A stretch of 64,000 bases of DNA. It comes from Sphingomonas pseudosanguinis. Lineage in GTDB: Bacteria > Pseudomonadota > Alphaproteobacteria > Sphingomonadales > Sphingomonadaceae. The notes under the pieces were generated by a model, which saw nothing but the letters and a program-made list of their open reading frames with translations, was not told the DNA's origin and searched no databases. The translations under genes and the position numbers were made by a program. Below are positions 1 through 8,910 of this stretch, piece by piece (position 1 is the first letter of the stretch; each line of letters opens with the position of its first letter). The DNA is taken from contig NZ_JACIDH010000001.1 of assembly GCF_014196255.1 (NCBI RefSeq), positions 744,001-808,000 of the forward strand, read 5' to 3'.

Positions 1-101
1 CAAAATTGTTCCCGCACTGCATCAATTTTTTTTCGACACTGTGGGAACCATATCGCACATTCCGTATAGGGAATGTCGATTAGGGCCGTAACGGTTTTGT
101 C

Positions 102-485
102 TCAGCGGCCACCATCACGCCGCGTCAGCGCGGCGACGCAACTGGCGCGATCGATCGCGCTGCCATCGGGTTCGCGCGCGTCGATATAGGATACGCGCGG
201 CTCGCCACCGTCCTTGGGATAGAGATAGGCGTCGAGGACGCAGAACTTGCCCTGATATTGCAGCTTGCGCGCCTGTCCCTCGCGGACATCGGCATCGGCC
301 GCGCCGAACAGCTTGGTCAGCCCCGCCGCATCCTGGCCCAGCACCCGCTCCAGGCCGACACTGGTATAGGGCACGGGGACGGGCGCCATGCCACGCACCG
401 GGGCGGCGGTCTGGGTGACGGTACAGCCGGCCAGCGCCATGGGGGGAAGCAGGAACAGCGCGGGTCGGCGCCAATGGGGGGTCAT
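102..485 (-). CDS. small lipoprotein, function unknown
   Basis: The predicted protein is 127 aa. Its N-terminus is a lipoprotein signal with lipobox LAGC (Cys21), so it should be lipid-anchored in the cell envelope. The mature part has no motif I recognise; two cysteines (Cys82, Cys116) could form a disulfide. The ATG at 485 overlaps the stop of the upstream EI24-type gene (ATGA, 482-485), which indicates translational coupling and a two-gene operon. A longer reading frame runs upstream of this ATG, but it is antisense-style, Arg/Gly-rich low-complexity sequence overlapping the EI24 gene and is rejected. Function cannot be assigned. Confidence 0.75.
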   Translation of the reverse strand: MTPHWRRPALFLLPPMALAGCTVTQTAAPVRGMAPVPVPYTSVGLERVLGQDAAGLTKLFGAADADVREGQARKLQYQGKFCVLDAYLYPKDGGEPRVSYIDAREPDGSAIDRASCVAALTRRDGGR

Positions 486-1159
486 GCGGGTCGCCTCCGA
501 TGAAAGACATGCGTCGCCATGCTCGCGCCCAGAACGGGGGCCAGCAGGTTGAGCCCCGGAACCACGAACAGCACCGCGACGGCAAGCCCCAGCAGCAGGC
601 GCCGCGGCCCGGTCGCCTTGCGCCAGCGACGCATCGCGCCCGCATCCATATGCCGCGCCGCCACCATGTCGCCCAGATCGCGCGACAACAGCCAGCCATT
701 GACCAGCAGGAACGCCGCCGCCGTGCCGATGCCGGTGGCCAGCAGCACGATATAGAGCGGCAACAGGATCAGGTTGATCGCGATCACCCGCCCCGCCGAG
801 CCGAGGCCCATCGCCAACCCGCGCGCCAATGGAACGGGGCGGGCGCTCGCCAGCGCCTGCGGATAATGGCGCGTCTCGACGGCGGCGACGATGTCGTCGG
901 CGAACAGGCCGATCACCGCCATCGCCACCGCGCGAAAGGCCAGCCACAGCGTCACGATCTCGACCACCACGACCAGCGCCGCTGACCAGCCGCCGGCCTG
1001 CGCGCCCAGCCATCCCGCCAGCGCCGCGCGGACGCCCCACCACAGCGCGATGCCCGCCACGACGAAAACCGCCAGCGTCACCGCCAGCGAGCGGATCAGG
1101 ACCCGGCGGATGACGGGATCACCCAATTGCCCCAGCGACAGGAAAAAGGCGCGGATCAT
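482..1159 (-). CDS. EI24 domain-containing membrane protein
   Basis: The 225-aa protein has about five hydrophobic segments (roughly residues 22-50, 60-85, 120-150 and 185-215) and the overall pattern of the EI24/CysZ-like family of inner-membrane proteins, which is recognised from sequence character and not from a catalytic motif. In bacteria the family is related to the sulfate transporter CysZ, but no cys genes lie nearby, so a transport role is not supported. It is the first gene of an ATGA-coupled pair with the downstream lipoprotein. Confidence 0.8.
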   Translation of the reverse strand: MIRAFFLSLGQLGDPVIRRVLIRSLAVTLAVFVVAGIALWWGVRAALAGWLGAQAGGWSAALVVVVEIVTLWLAFRAVAMAVIGLFADDIVAAVETRHYPQALASARPVPLARGLAMGLGSAGRVIAINLILLPLYIVLLATGIGTAAAFLLVNGWLLSRDLGDMVAARHMDAGAMRRWRKATGPRRLLLGLAVAVLFVVPGLNLLAPVLGASMATHVFHRRRPA

Positions 1160-1313
1160 GGCCGCAGGGATGGCGCGGGCGAAGGGGGCAAGTCAATGCG
1201 CGCAAACGGGTTTTGCGGGGCCTGGGGCGGGTGCCGTGTCGTCGATCTTGCGCGGGGGTAGCGTGCTGACTAGGGCGGCGGGCATCACAGCTTGTTTTCC
1301 CGGAGTCCGTTAC

Positions 1314-2306
1314 TTGACCAACCCCACTTACGACGTGGTGGCGATCGGCAATGCCATCGTCGACATCCTTGCCTCCGCCGAGGATGACTTCATTGCCGAA
1401 AACGGCATGACCAAGGGCGCGATGCAGCTCGTCTTCTCGCCCGAGGAGGCCGATGCGCTGTACGCCAAGATGGGTCCCGGTCGCGAGATTTCGGGTGGCT
1501 CGGCCGCCAACACGCTGGCGGGCATCGCCGCGCTGGGCGGCAAGACCGCGTTCATCGGCCAGGTCGCCGACGACCAGCTGGGCGAAGTCTTCGCGCACGA
1601 CATCCGCGCCGCGGGCGTCCGCTTCGACACCCCGGCCCGCGCGGGCCAGCCGACCACGGCGCGCTGCATGATCTTCGTCAGCCCCGATGGCCAGCGGACG
1701 ATGAACACCTTCCTGGGCGCATCGCACTATCTGCCGGCCGAGGCGCTGGACCGGTCGCTGATCGCCGATGCGGCGTATCTGTACATCGAAGGCTATCTCT
1801 GGGACCCCGAAGAGCCGCGCGCTGCGATGCGCGCCGCCATCGAGGTCGCGCGCGAAGCGGGCCGCAAGATCGCCTTCACCGCCTCCGCCGAGTTCGTGAT
1901 CGACCGTCACCGGGCCGATTTCCTTGCGCTGATCGACGGCGGCATGATCGACGTGATCTTCGCCAACGAAACCGAGATCGTCGCGCTGACCGAGACGGCG
2001 GATGTCGAGGCGGCGGTCGCCTCGCTGAAGGACAAGGTCGAAACGCTGGTCGTGACCCTCGCCGAAAAGGGCGCGCTGGCGCAGCGCGGCGATGAGCGCG
2101 TGACGGTTCCCGCCCATCCCGTCGACAAGGTCGTCGACACGACGGGTGCGGGCGATCTGTTCGCCTCGGGCTTCCTCTATGGCCAGACGCATGGCCAGGA
2201 CCTGAAGGCCTCGCTGACGCTGGGCGCGGCCTGCGCGGCCGAGATCATCAGCCATTTCGGCGCGCGTCCGCAGGTCGACCTGAAGACGCTGGCCGCCAGC
2301 CTCTGA
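1314..2306 (+). CDS. adenosine kinase (PfkB family)
   Basis: This cytosolic enzyme should phosphorylate adenosine to AMP for purine salvage. The 330-aa protein has the ribokinase/PfkB architecture: an N-terminal GGSAANT substrate-binding loop (residues 61-67) and the C-terminal signature DTTGAGDLFASGF (275-287) with catalytic Asp281. The length fits alphaproteobacterial adenosine kinases. I chose the TTG at 1314 because the next residues (TNPTYDVVAIGNAIVDIL) are where the family begins, and the upstream part of the open frame is low-complexity. A GGAG lies about 10 nt before it. The gene converges on the permease and shares a terminator with it. Another PfkB sugar kinase is possible but less likely. 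Confidence 0.9.
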   Translation: MTNPTYDVVAIGNAIVDILASAEDDFIAENGMTKGAMQLVFSPEEADALYAKMGPGREISGGSAANTLAGIAALGGKTAFIGQVADDQLGEVFAHDIRAAGVRFDTPARAGQPTTARCMIFVSPDGQRTMNTFLGASHYLPAEALDRSLIADAAYLYIEGYLWDPEEPRAAMRAAIEVAREAGRKIAFTASAEFVIDRHRADFLALIDGGMIDVIFANETEIVALTETADVEAAVASLKDKVETLVVTLAEKGALAQRGDERVTVPAHPVDKVVDTTGAGDLFASGFLYGQTHGQDLKASLTLGAACAAEIISHFGARPQVDLKTLAASL

Positions 2307-2351
2307 GCGGCTGGCTTGCCAGCCAGCCGAAGGACGCAGGCTGAACCGAGC

Positions 2352-2416
2352 GACTGACAACCCGATCCTCCCCAAGCTGTGCTTGGGGAGGGCGACCATC
2401 CGAAGGATGGTGGAGG
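2352..2416. repeat. short palindromic repeat (CCTCCCC / GGGGAGG family)
   Basis: Two small hairpins lie in tandem after the adenosine kinase stop: CCTCCCCAAGC...GCTTGGGGAGG and CCATCC..GGATGG. The same building blocks recur near 24.9, 27.3 and 42.0 kb, always between genes. Confidence 0.6.
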
Positions 2417-2433
2417 GGCAGGAGCCGCAAAGC

Positions 2434-2468
2434 AAAAGGCCCGGAGGATCACTCCTCCGGGCCTTTTT
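2434..2468. terminator. bidirectional intrinsic terminator
   Basis: A perfect 11-bp stem (GGCCCGGAGGA, 2438-2448, with 2453-2463) closes a 4-nt loop and is flanked by AAAA on the left and TTTTT on the right. It can therefore terminate both the adenosine kinase (+) and the permease (-), which converge here. Confidence 0.9.
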
Positions 2469-2489
2469 CGTGCCTTCGCGATAAGCCGA

Positions 2490-4028
2490 TCAGCGGTCGA
2501 TCGGCTTGGCCACTTCGGGCTGCATCGCGGGGTCGTCGACCACGTCGATGATGCCGCGCCCGACATGGCTGCGCTTGCGGCTGTAGAGGAAGTAGATCGC
2601 CAGACCCACCGCGCCCCAGCCCGGCAGGACCAGGATCGCGATCAGCGGCAGCGAGAAGTACAGATACGCGCAACCGATCATCGCGGCGGGCGCGACGATG
2701 AACACGGCGGGCGTGCGGAACGGCCGCTTGCGGCTCGGATCGGTCTTGCGCAGCACCATCACCGACAGCGCCACCATGAAGAAGGCGAACAGCGTGCCCG
2801 AGTTGGAATAGTCCGCCAGCTTGCCGACCGGCAGAAAGGCCGAGGCGATGGTCGCGGCGATACCGGTCACGATCGTCACGACGTGCGGCGTGCGATAGCG
2901 CGGATGCACCGAGGCGAGCTTTTCGGGTAACAGGCCGTCACGCGCCATGGTGAAGAACACGCGGGTCTGGCCGAACATCATCATGAGGACGACCGAGGGC
3001 AGCGCCAGCGTGGCGGCCAGGCCGATCAGATTGCCGATCTTTTCCCAGCCGATGGTACGCAGGACGTGCGCCAGCGCCTCGCGCGAGCAGGACAGCGGCT
3101 CGGCCGCGCCACTCGCCACGATCGCCTTGCACTGTGCGGCCAGTTCCGACGTGCCCGGCGACAGGACGACGCCGGCGGCATCGCGCACCGGCTGCGCGCC
3201 CAGCGGCGAGCCGATCGCACCCGCCGAGACGAGCAGATAGAAGACGGTGCAGAACAGCAGCGAGGCGATCAGGCCGATGGGCACGTTGCGCTGCGGATTC
3301 TTGGTCTCCTCGGCGGCGGTCGACACCGCGTCGAAGCCGACATAGGCGAAGAAGATCGACGCGGCCGCGCCGGCGACACCGGTTAGCCCGGTGGGCATGA
3401 ACGGCTCGAAATGCGCACCGTTGATCACCGGCACCGACAGCGCGATGAACAGGGTGAGCGCGGCGACCTTGATCGCGACCAGGATGGCGTTGACGCGGGC
3501 GCTCTCGGTGGTGCCGACGACCAGCAGCCAGGTGACGAGCAGCGAGATGATGACGGCGGGCAGGTTGATATAGCCGCCCGAGGAGGGGCCGTTGACCCAC
3601 TCCATCGGTATGTCGATGCCCAGCAGGTTGCGCAGCTGCCCCACGACATAGCCCGACCAGCCGACCGCGACGGCGCTTGCACCGACCGCATATTCGAGGA
3701 TCAGCGCCCAGCCGACCATCCAGGCCAGTAGCTCGCCCATGACCGCATAGGTATAGGTATAGGCCGAGCCCGCGACCGGCACCATCGAGGCCAGTTCGGA
3801 ATAGCAGAGGGCCGCCACCGCGCAGACGAACCCGGCGAGGATGAACGAAATCATCATGCCCGGCCCCGCCTTTTGCGCGGCTTCGGAGGTGAGAACGAAG
3901 ATACCCGTGCCGATGACGGCGCCGATACCCAGCATGGTGAGCTGGAACGCGCCTAGCGATCGTTGCAGCCCCTTCTTCTCGGCGGTCGCCAAAATGGCGT
4001 CCAGAGGCTTAACGCGCCCGAAAATCAT
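2490..4028 (-). CDS. APC-family amino acid permease
   Basis: The 512-aa protein has about 12 membrane segments and the APC-superfamily start: a conserved helix-1 GIGAVIGTGIF near residue 35, followed by the PVAGSAYTY region. It most resembles the cationic/neutral amino acid transporter type (YfnA/CAT-like), so it should import amino acids by proton symport; the substrate is not readable. A periplasmic-looking loop of about 60 residues between helices 7 and 8 holds two cysteines. I start at the ATG at 4028 (IFGRVKPLDAIL), where the family begins, with a GGGGGG tract about 11 nt upstream. An in-frame ATG at 4067 would add 13 residues. Confidence 0.9.
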   Translation of the reverse strand: MIFGRVKPLDAILATAEKKGLQRSLGAFQLTMLGIGAVIGTGIFVLTSEAAQKAGPGMMISFILAGFVCAVAALCYSELASMVPVAGSAYTYTYAVMGELLAWMVGWALILEYAVGASAVAVGWSGYVVGQLRNLLGIDIPMEWVNGPSSGGYINLPAVIISLLVTWLLVVGTTESARVNAILVAIKVAALTLFIALSVPVINGAHFEPFMPTGLTGVAGAAASIFFAYVGFDAVSTAAEETKNPQRNVPIGLIASLLFCTVFYLLVSAGAIGSPLGAQPVRDAAGVVLSPGTSELAAQCKAIVASGAAEPLSCSREALAHVLRTIGWEKIGNLIGLAATLALPSVVLMMMFGQTRVFFTMARDGLLPEKLASVHPRYRTPHVVTIVTGIAATIASAFLPVGKLADYSNSGTLFAFFMVALSVMVLRKTDPSRKRPFRTPAVFIVAPAAMIGCAYLYFSLPLIAILVLPGWGAVGLAIYFLYSRKRSHVGRGIIDVVDDPAMQPEVAKPIDR

Positions 4029-4179
4029 GAATGTCCAATCCCCCCAAGGGAAGGGCCGCCCCGACATGGGACGCGCCCGGAGTCCGGTGAATGGTCGGGG
4101 AAGTTAGCTGCAATTTTATTACGCGCAATCCCTAAGGTGCGCGGGATGCGGTCGGGGGAGTGGAAAGGCGCTTCTTTAA

Positions 4180-4348
4180 GCCCCTCCCGCAGGCGAGTTT
4201 CAGGTCGGTCATGCCCCCGGCATGATCTAAACGATGCGGGGCATCGTTTACCTGAAACTGGGTTTGGGGAGGGCAGAAGGTCTCACCGAGACCATCGCTC
4301 GTGGCTTTTCCCTCCCCCATCCCCTCCCGCCTGCGGGAGGGGCGTGCC
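4180..4348. repeat. composite palindromic repeat with three-way-junction core, copy 1
   Basis: The core (4196-4259) is bounded by AGTTTCAGGT and its reverse complement ACCTGAAACT. Between them sit two hairpins: TCATGCC/GGCATGA (4209-4215/4219-4225) and AAACGATGC/GCATCGTTT (4229-4237/4241-4249), giving a Y-shaped fold. It is embedded in CCCCTCCCGC...GGGGAGGG arms. A near-identical copy lies at 39763-39826. Confidence 0.8.
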
Positions 4349-4359
4349 AAGAGCCTGAG

Positions 4360-4737
4360 TCAGCGCGCCAGCATCGGGCCGAGCGGCTTGCCCGCCAGGA
4401 TATGGACATGGAGATGCGGCACCTCCTGCCCGGCATCCGCACCGATATTCGCCAGCAGCCGGTATCCCGGCTCGACTGCGCCTGCTTCCCGCGCGACATG
4501 GCCGACCGCGCGGACGAAGCCGACAATTTCCGCCTCGCCGGCGCGCGCGGAGAAATCGTCCCACGACACATAGGCCCCACGCGGGATCACCAGGATATGC
4601 GTCGGCGCATGCGGGGCGATGTCGTGGAACGCGACCGCCCATTCATCTTCGTAGACACGGCTAGACGGGATTTCGTCGCGCAGGATCTTCGCGAAGATAT
4701 TCTGGTCGTCGTAGGGAAGGGTGGCGTCGATCGGCAT
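4360..4737 (-). CDS. HIT (histidine triad) nucleotide-binding protein
   Basis: The 125-aa protein carries the histidine triad HLHVHI (residues 108-113) and the upstream FHDI..HAPTHILVIP region typical of the Hint branch, which hydrolyses AMP-lysine/AMP-NH2-type phosphoramidates in the cytosol. It is the last gene of the his operon, 17 nt after hisE. Placement behind hisE is common in alphaproteobacteria, but a direct role in histidine synthesis is not shown by this. Confidence 0.92.
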   Translation of the reverse strand: MPIDATLPYDDQNIFAKILRDEIPSSRVYEDEWAVAFHDIAPHAPTHILVIPRGAYVSWDDFSARAGEAEIVGFVRAVGHVAREAGAVEPGYRLLANIGADAGQEVPHLHVHILAGKPLGPMLAR

Positions 4738-4754
4738 CGAAATTCTCCGTGGGA

Positions 4755-5069
4755 TTAACGGGGCCGCGCGGCCTTTTCGTCATGCCCCGACACGCCCTCG
4801 CGCCGTGCCAGTTCGGCGCGGACATCGTCCAGCGTGTGGCCGGTATCGGCCAGCAGCACGATCAGGTGGAACATCAGGTCGGCGGCCTCGGACACGATCT
4901 TGTCGGGCTGCGCCATGGCGGCGATGACGGTCTCGACCGCTTCCTCGCCCAGCTTCTGCGCGATCTTGGGCCGCCCCTTGGCGAAGAGGCTCGCGGCATA
5001 GGAGGTGGCGGCGTCGCCTTCGTCGCGGCGGGCGCGGATCGTGGCTTCGAGGCGGTCGAGCATGTCCAT
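4755..5069 (-). CDS. hisE: phosphoribosyl-ATP pyrophosphatase
   Basis: HisE hydrolyses phosphoribosyl-ATP to phosphoribosyl-AMP, the second step of histidine synthesis. The 104-aa protein has the MazG-like metal-binding motifs EEAVE (42-46) and EAADL (61-65), and KGRPKIAQKLGEEAVE-type helix spacing. I start at the ATG at 5069 because family members begin at this position; the open frame continues upstream only as basic low-complexity sequence. hisI, hisG, hisD, hisC and hisZ are not in the window. Confidence 0.93.
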   Translation of the reverse strand: MDMLDRLEATIRARRDEGDAATSYAASLFAKGRPKIAQKLGEEAVETVIAAMAQPDKIVSEAADLMFHLIVLLADTGHTLDDVRAELARREGVSGHDEKAARPR

Positions 5070-5101
5070 GGCGGCGTGGGTGGCGCGGCGGGGCGCCCGC
5101 G

Positions 5102-5257
5102 TCAATCCTTGCGATTGCGGCGGCGCATCAGGTGGCGCAGCAGCCAGATCGCACCGATCGCGAAGACGAACAGGCCGATGTCGGACCATTCGGGATGGCT
5201 TCGCGGCTTGGGCACTCCGCTATGCGCGGCGGCGGTGGTCAGGGAGGCGAGGGGCAT
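5102..5257 (-). CDS. 51-aa single-pass membrane protein between hisF and hisE
   Basis: A 51-aa ORF from the ATG at 5257 ends at 5102, 32 nt before hisE. Its N-terminal half is polar (Pro/Ser/His-rich). Residues 23-50 read PEWSDIGLFVFAIGAIWLL followed by a cluster of arginines: one membrane helix with a basic cytoplasmic end. That layout resembles a PEP-CTERM sorting tail (Pro-Glu motif, helix, Arg cluster) but there is no signal peptide or cargo domain. The collinear position in the operon and clean boundaries support a real gene; the function is unknown. Confidence 0.6.
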   Translation of the reverse strand: MPLASLTTAAAHSGVPKPRSHPEWSDIGLFVFAIGAIWLLRHLMRRRNRKD

Positions 5258-5307
5258 GGGGGTGTTTTAGCAGGGTGGCGGGCGGGGGTCATCCGGGGGA
5301 TTTTTGT

Positions 5308-5674
5308 TCACGCGAAGACGCGAGGACGCGAAGATTTTTGGTGCGCGCGGAGGCGCGGAGACGCGGAGGGTCTGGTTGTTCGGCGGGCGGTGGCCTGCAC
5401 ATCTGACCGGGTGCGTGTCTCCCGATCGACGGGGCAAGCTCCCCACACTCCGTTCAGCCTGAGCGAAGTCGAAGGCCAAGGGATAACCGCGCCGCTGGGC
5501 AGAGCGCTGGGCGTGCGCTTCGACTTCGCTCAGCGTGAACGGAGGAGGGGTTCAGGTGGCGAGCGGAAGACGTTTCACGTCAGTGTGGAAGGTCCATCGC
5601 CAACCCCGCAACCACCCTCTCCGCGCCTCCGCGCGAACCAAAAATCTTCGCGTCTTCGCGTCCTTGCGCGAACA
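5308..5674. repeat. nested long inverted repeat between hisF and the 51-aa gene
   Basis: This 367-bp stretch holds no gene. Outer arms of about 60 bp (5308-5372 and 5614-5674, rich in GCGGAGGCGCGGAG and GCGAAGACGCGAAG) are close reverse complements. Inside lies a second inverted pair built on TTCGACTTCGCTCAG and CTGAGCGAAGTCGAA (about 5450-5482 and 5518-5545). The right outer arm ends at the hisF stop codon, so a his transcript would carry a large hairpin here. Confidence 0.8.
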
Positions 5675-6436
5675 TCAATGCGCCCGAACCGGCACCCCCG
5701 CCGCCGCGAGCGCCCGATGCGCATCGGCAATCGACGCATCGCCGAAGTGGAAGATCGACGCCGCCAGCACCGCCGAGGCGTGACCGTCACGCACCCCCGC
5801 GACCAAGTCGTCCAGCCCGCCGACGCCGCCGCTGGCCACCACCGGCACGCTGGTCCGGTCGGCGATGGTGCGGATCAGGTCGAGGTCGTATCCGCCACGC
5901 GTCCCGTCCCGGTCCATCGAGGTGACCAGCAGCTCGCCCGCGCCCAACTCCGCCAGCCGCAGCGCATGTTCGACCGCATCGATGCCCGTAGCGCGGCGCC
6001 CGCCATGGGTGAACACCTCCCAGCCGGTCGCCGTCCGCCGCGCGTCCACGCTGGCGACGCAGCACTGGCTGCCGAATCGCTCGGCGATGTCGGAGACGAC
6101 CTCCGGGCGGCTGACGGCGGCGGAGTTGACCGCCACCTTGTCCGCCCCCGCCAACAGGAGCGCGCGTGCATCCTCCGCCGTGCGCACCCCGCCACCCACG
6201 GTCAGCGGCATGAAGCACACCGCCGCCGTCCGCCGTACGACGTCCAGGATGGTGCCGCGCGCCTCATGGCTGGCAGTGATGTCGAGGAAGCAGAGTTCGT
6301 CCGCGCCTGCCGCGTCATAGGCGCGCGCCTGCTCGACCGGATCGCCCGCATCGATCAGGTCGACGAAGTTGACGCCCTTGACCACCCGACCGTTGGCAAC
6401 GTCGAGACAGGGGATGACGCGCGCGCGGACGGTCAT
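5675..6436 (-). CDS. hisF: imidazole glycerol phosphate synthase, cyclase subunit
   Basis: HisF joins ammonia supplied by HisH to PRFAR, giving imidazole glycerol phosphate and AICAR. The 253-aa TIM barrel shows both catalytic aspartates in context (Asp12 in PCLDV, Asp131 in SVDAR) and the phosphate-binding loop TVGGGVRT (79-86). Length is normal. Its ATG overlaps the hisA stop (ATGA at 6433-6436), so translation is coupled. Confidence 0.97.
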   Translation of the reverse strand: MTVRARVIPCLDVANGRVVKGVNFVDLIDAGDPVEQARAYDAAGADELCFLDITASHEARGTILDVVRRTAAVCFMPLTVGGGVRTAEDARALLLAGADKVAVNSAAVSRPEVVSDIAERFGSQCCVASVDARRTATGWEVFTHGGRRATGIDAVEHALRLAELGAGELLVTSMDRDGTRGGYDLDLIRTIADRTSVPVVASGGVGGLDDLVAGVRDGHASAVLAASIFHFGDASIADAHRALAAAGVPVRAH

Positions 6437-7167
6437 GCGGCTGCGGCCACCGACAGGGCCGCCGCCAGATCGAGCCGCCCGTCATAGAGCGCCCGGCCGG
6501 TGATGACGCCCTCGACCCCATCCTTGTGATGGACGGCCAGCATATGGATGTCGCCGATCCCCGCCACCCCGCCGCTGGCGATGACCGGAATCCGTACCGC
6601 GCGGGCGAGGTCGACCGTTGCGGGCACGTTGCAACCCTTCAGCATCCCGTCGCGGCCCACATCGGTGAACAGCAGCGAGGCGACGCCCGCATCCTCGAAC
6701 CGGCGCGCCAGATCCTCGACCGAGACGGTCGACACATCCGCCCAGCCGCGCGTCGCAACCATGCCGTCCTTGGCATCGACCGCGACGACGATGCCGCCGG
6801 GATAGGCCTTGGCCATGTCACGCACGAAGTCGGGATTCTCCAGCGCCGCGGTGCCGATCACGACGCGCGACACGCCCAGGTCGAACCAGCGCTCGACATT
6901 CTCAGGGTTACGGATGCCGCCGCCCAACTGGACATGGCCGGGAAAGGCTTTGACGATCGCCTGCACCGCCTCGCCATTGACCGATTCGCCGGCAAAGGCG
7001 CCGTCGAGGTCGACGACATGCAGATGCTGCGCGCCCGCGTCGGCGAAGAGCATCGCCTGATGGGTGGGATCGTCACCATAGACGGTCGCGCGGTCCATAT
7101 CGCCCTCGGCCAGGCGGACGACCTGGCCGCCCTTCAGGTCGATGGCGGGGAAGACGATGAGGCTCAC
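6433..7167 (-). CDS. hisA: ProFAR isomerase
   Basis: HisA isomerises ProFAR to PRFAR. The 244-aa barrel begins [18 protein letters not shown], with catalytic Asp10, and contains the second acid in [10 protein letters not shown] chose the GTG at 7167, which overlaps the hisH stop (GTGA) and has GGAG 8 nt upstream. Another in-frame GTG at 7176 would put that GGAG directly against the start codon, which is less plausible. Confidence 0.95.
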   Translation of the reverse strand: MSLIVFPAIDLKGGQVVRLAEGDMDRATVYGDDPTHQAMLFADAGAQHLHVVDLDGAFAGESVNGEAVQAIVKAFPGHVQLGGGIRNPENVERWFDLGVSRVVIGTAALENPDFVRDMAKAYPGGIVVAVDAKDGMVATRGWADVSTVSVEDLARRFEDAGVASLLFTDVGRDGMLKGCNVPATVDLARAVRIPVIASGGVAGIGDIHMLAVHHKDGVEGVITGRALYDGRLDLAAALSVAAAA

Positions 7168-7769
7168 GGATGCCACTCCAGGAAACGGGTGAGGAAGGAG
7201 AGGCCATAGCGCTGGCTCTTCTCGGGATGGAATTGCGCGCCGACCACGGTGTCGCGGCCGATCGCGGCGGTGACGGGACCGGCGTGATCGGTGGTCGCCA
7301 GCACATGCTCGCCGCTAAAGGCATAGCTGTGCAGGAAATAGGCCTCGCCCGGCACGATCAGCGGATGCTCGCGAGTCGGGCGGACATCGTTCCAGCCCAT
7401 ATGGGGCACCTTCGCGGTCGGATCGGAGGGGATGAGTCGCGTCACGCGGCCGGAAATCCAGCCCAGCCCGCGATGCTCGCCCATCTCGTCGCTGGCGTCC
7501 GCGAGCAACTGCATGCCCACGCAAATGCCCAGGAACGGCCGCGCGCGGGTGAGGGCGGCGTCGCGGAGCGCCTCCTCCAGCCCGTCGACGCTCCGCAGGT
7601 TCGCGGCACACGCTCCGAATGCCCCGACGCCCGGCAACACGATCCGGTCGGCCTTAGCAATGACATCCGGATCGGCGGTGATGACCACATCGCTCGCCCC
7701 CGCCGCGCACAGGGCATTGTCGACCGAGTGGAGATTGCCCGACTCGATATCGATCAGCGCCAGCGTCAC
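7164..7769 (-). CDS. hisH: imidazole glycerol phosphate synthase, glutaminase subunit
   Basis: HisH hydrolyses glutamine and channels ammonia to HisF. The 201-aa class I glutamine amidotransferase has the nucleophile Cys83 in GICVGMQ and the His181/Glu183 pair in FHPEKS. It starts at a GTG (7769) overlapping the hisB stop as GTGA. A much longer open frame upstream is frame-shifted hisB sequence and is not coding. Confidence 0.96.
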   Translation of the reverse strand: MTLALIDIESGNLHSVDNALCAAGASDVVITADPDVIAKADRIVLPGVGAFGACAANLRSVDGLEEALRDAALTRARPFLGICVGMQLLADASDEMGEHRGLGWISGRVTRLIPSDPTAKVPHMGWNDVRPTREHPLIVPGEAYFLHSYAFSGEHVLATTDHAGPVTAAIGRDTVVGAQFHPEKSQRYGLSFLTRFLEWHP

Positions 7770-8353
7770 AGCATGCCCTTGGTCGAGGGGATGGCGTCGG
7801 CCTTGCGCGGGTCGATCTCCACCGCCATCCGCAGCGCGCGAGCGAGCCCCTTGAAGATGCTCTCGGCGATGTGGTGGTTGTTGTGGCCGTGCAGCAGCTC
7901 GACATGGAGCGTGATGCCCGCTTCCTGTGCGAAGCTGTGGAACCAGTGCTCGATCATCTCGGTCTGGAGCGTGCCCAACATCGGATTGGTGAACGGCACC
8001 TTCCACACCAGCCAGGGGCGGCCCGAAATGTCGAGCGCGGTGCGGGTCAGCACTTCGTCCATCGGCGAAAGCGCCTCGCCGTAGCGATAGATGCCGCGCT
8101 TGTCGCCCAGCGCCTTGGCAAAGGCCTGTCCGATCGCCAGCGCGCTGTCTTCGGTCGTGTGGTGGCCGTCGATATGCAGGTCGCCCTCGACCTTGACCGA
8201 CAGATCGATCAGCGAATGCCGCGACAGCTGGTCGAGCATGTGATCGAGAAAGCCGATGCCGGTGGCGTTCTGATAGACGCCGGTGCCGTCGAGATTGACG
8301 GTGACGTCGATGACGGTTTCCGCGGTGGCGCGGTGGACGGTGGCGGTGCGCAT
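7766..8353 (-). CDS. hisB: imidazoleglycerol-phosphate dehydratase
   Basis: HisB dehydrates imidazole glycerol phosphate. The 195-aa monofunctional form has the manganese-binding motif DGHHTTED (62-69) and [15 protein letters not shown] near residue 40; there is no phosphatase domain. The ATG at 8353 precedes the family's usual start [12 protein letters not shown]. It is the first his gene of the operon and diverges from sspB, with 71 bp between the starts. Confidence 0.96.
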   Translation of the reverse strand: MRTATVHRATAETVIDVTVNLDGTGVYQNATGIGFLDHMLDQLSRHSLIDLSVKVEGDLHIDGHHTTEDSALAIGQAFAKALGDKRGIYRYGEALSPMDEVLTRTALDISGRPWLVWKVPFTNPMLGTLQTEMIEHWFHSFAQEAGITLHVELLHGHNNHHIAESIFKGLARALRMAVEIDPRKADAIPSTKGML

Positions 8354-8424
8354 GGCCTCCCCATAAACACCTATCCGTCCTATGCAATCTTGACCCGCGA
8401 TCAAAGGCCGCTAGTCCATGGGCC

Positions 8425-8910
8425 ATGACCGAAGGATTGCCCGACAGCCTCATCCCCTATGACGACATCGTGCAGGAGGCCCTGCGCGCCGTGGTGGGGC
8501 GTGTACTCGGCCCGGTGGCGGAGACGGGGCATCTGCCCGGCACGCACCATTTCTACATCACCTTCAAGACGCAGGCACCCGGCGTCGACATCCCGCAGCG
8601 GCTGATGGAGCGGTTCCCGGACGAGATGACGATCGTCCTGCAGAATCGCTTCTGGGACCTGACGGTGGACGAGAATCGCTTCTCGGTGGGGCTCAGCTTC
8701 AACCAGGTGCCCTCCAAGCTGGTGATTCCCTATTCGGCGATCACGCGCTTCCACGACCCGGAAGTGCAGTTCGAACTGGGCTTCCACGTCGCCGACGATC
8801 CCCAGGGCGATCCCGATCCGCACGACTCGGCCGAGAATGACGAGCCGGTCGCCAAGCCGGTCGAGGACGGCAGCAACGTCGTCGCGGTGGATTTCAAGCG
8901 GAAGAAATGA
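8425..8910 (+). CDS. sspB: SspB-family ClpXP adaptor (alpha type)
   Basis: SspB tethers ssrA-tagged and other substrates to ClpXP for degradation. The 161-aa protein has the conserved core (THHFYITFKT near residue 40, then a beta-rich substrate-binding domain to about residue 118), an acidic flexible linker (about 122-150), and the C-terminal ClpX-binding tail ending VVAVDFKRKK. This is the alphaproteobacterial SspB layout. The final 13 nt of the gene are the left end of a 371-bp tandem duplication. Confidence 0.9.
   Translation: MTEGLPDSLIPYDDIVQEALRAVVGRVLGPVAETGHLPGTHHFYITFKTQAPGVDIPQRLMERFPDEMTIVLQNRFWDLTVDENRFSVGLSFNQVPSKLVIPYSAITRFHDPEVQFELGFHVADDPQGDPDPHDSAENDEPVAKPVEDGSNVVAVDFKRKK

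Noticed and set aside
57..76. Hairpin ACATTCC/GGAATGT downstream of the first lipoprotein gene
   Set aside because: It is only 7 bp with a 6-nt loop and no T tract, too weak to call a terminator.
1119..1313. N-terminal extension of adenosine kinase by about 140 codons (open frame from 891)
   Set aside because: The upstream part overlaps the EI24 gene on the other strand and is low-complexity; the PfkB fold begins at the TTG start.
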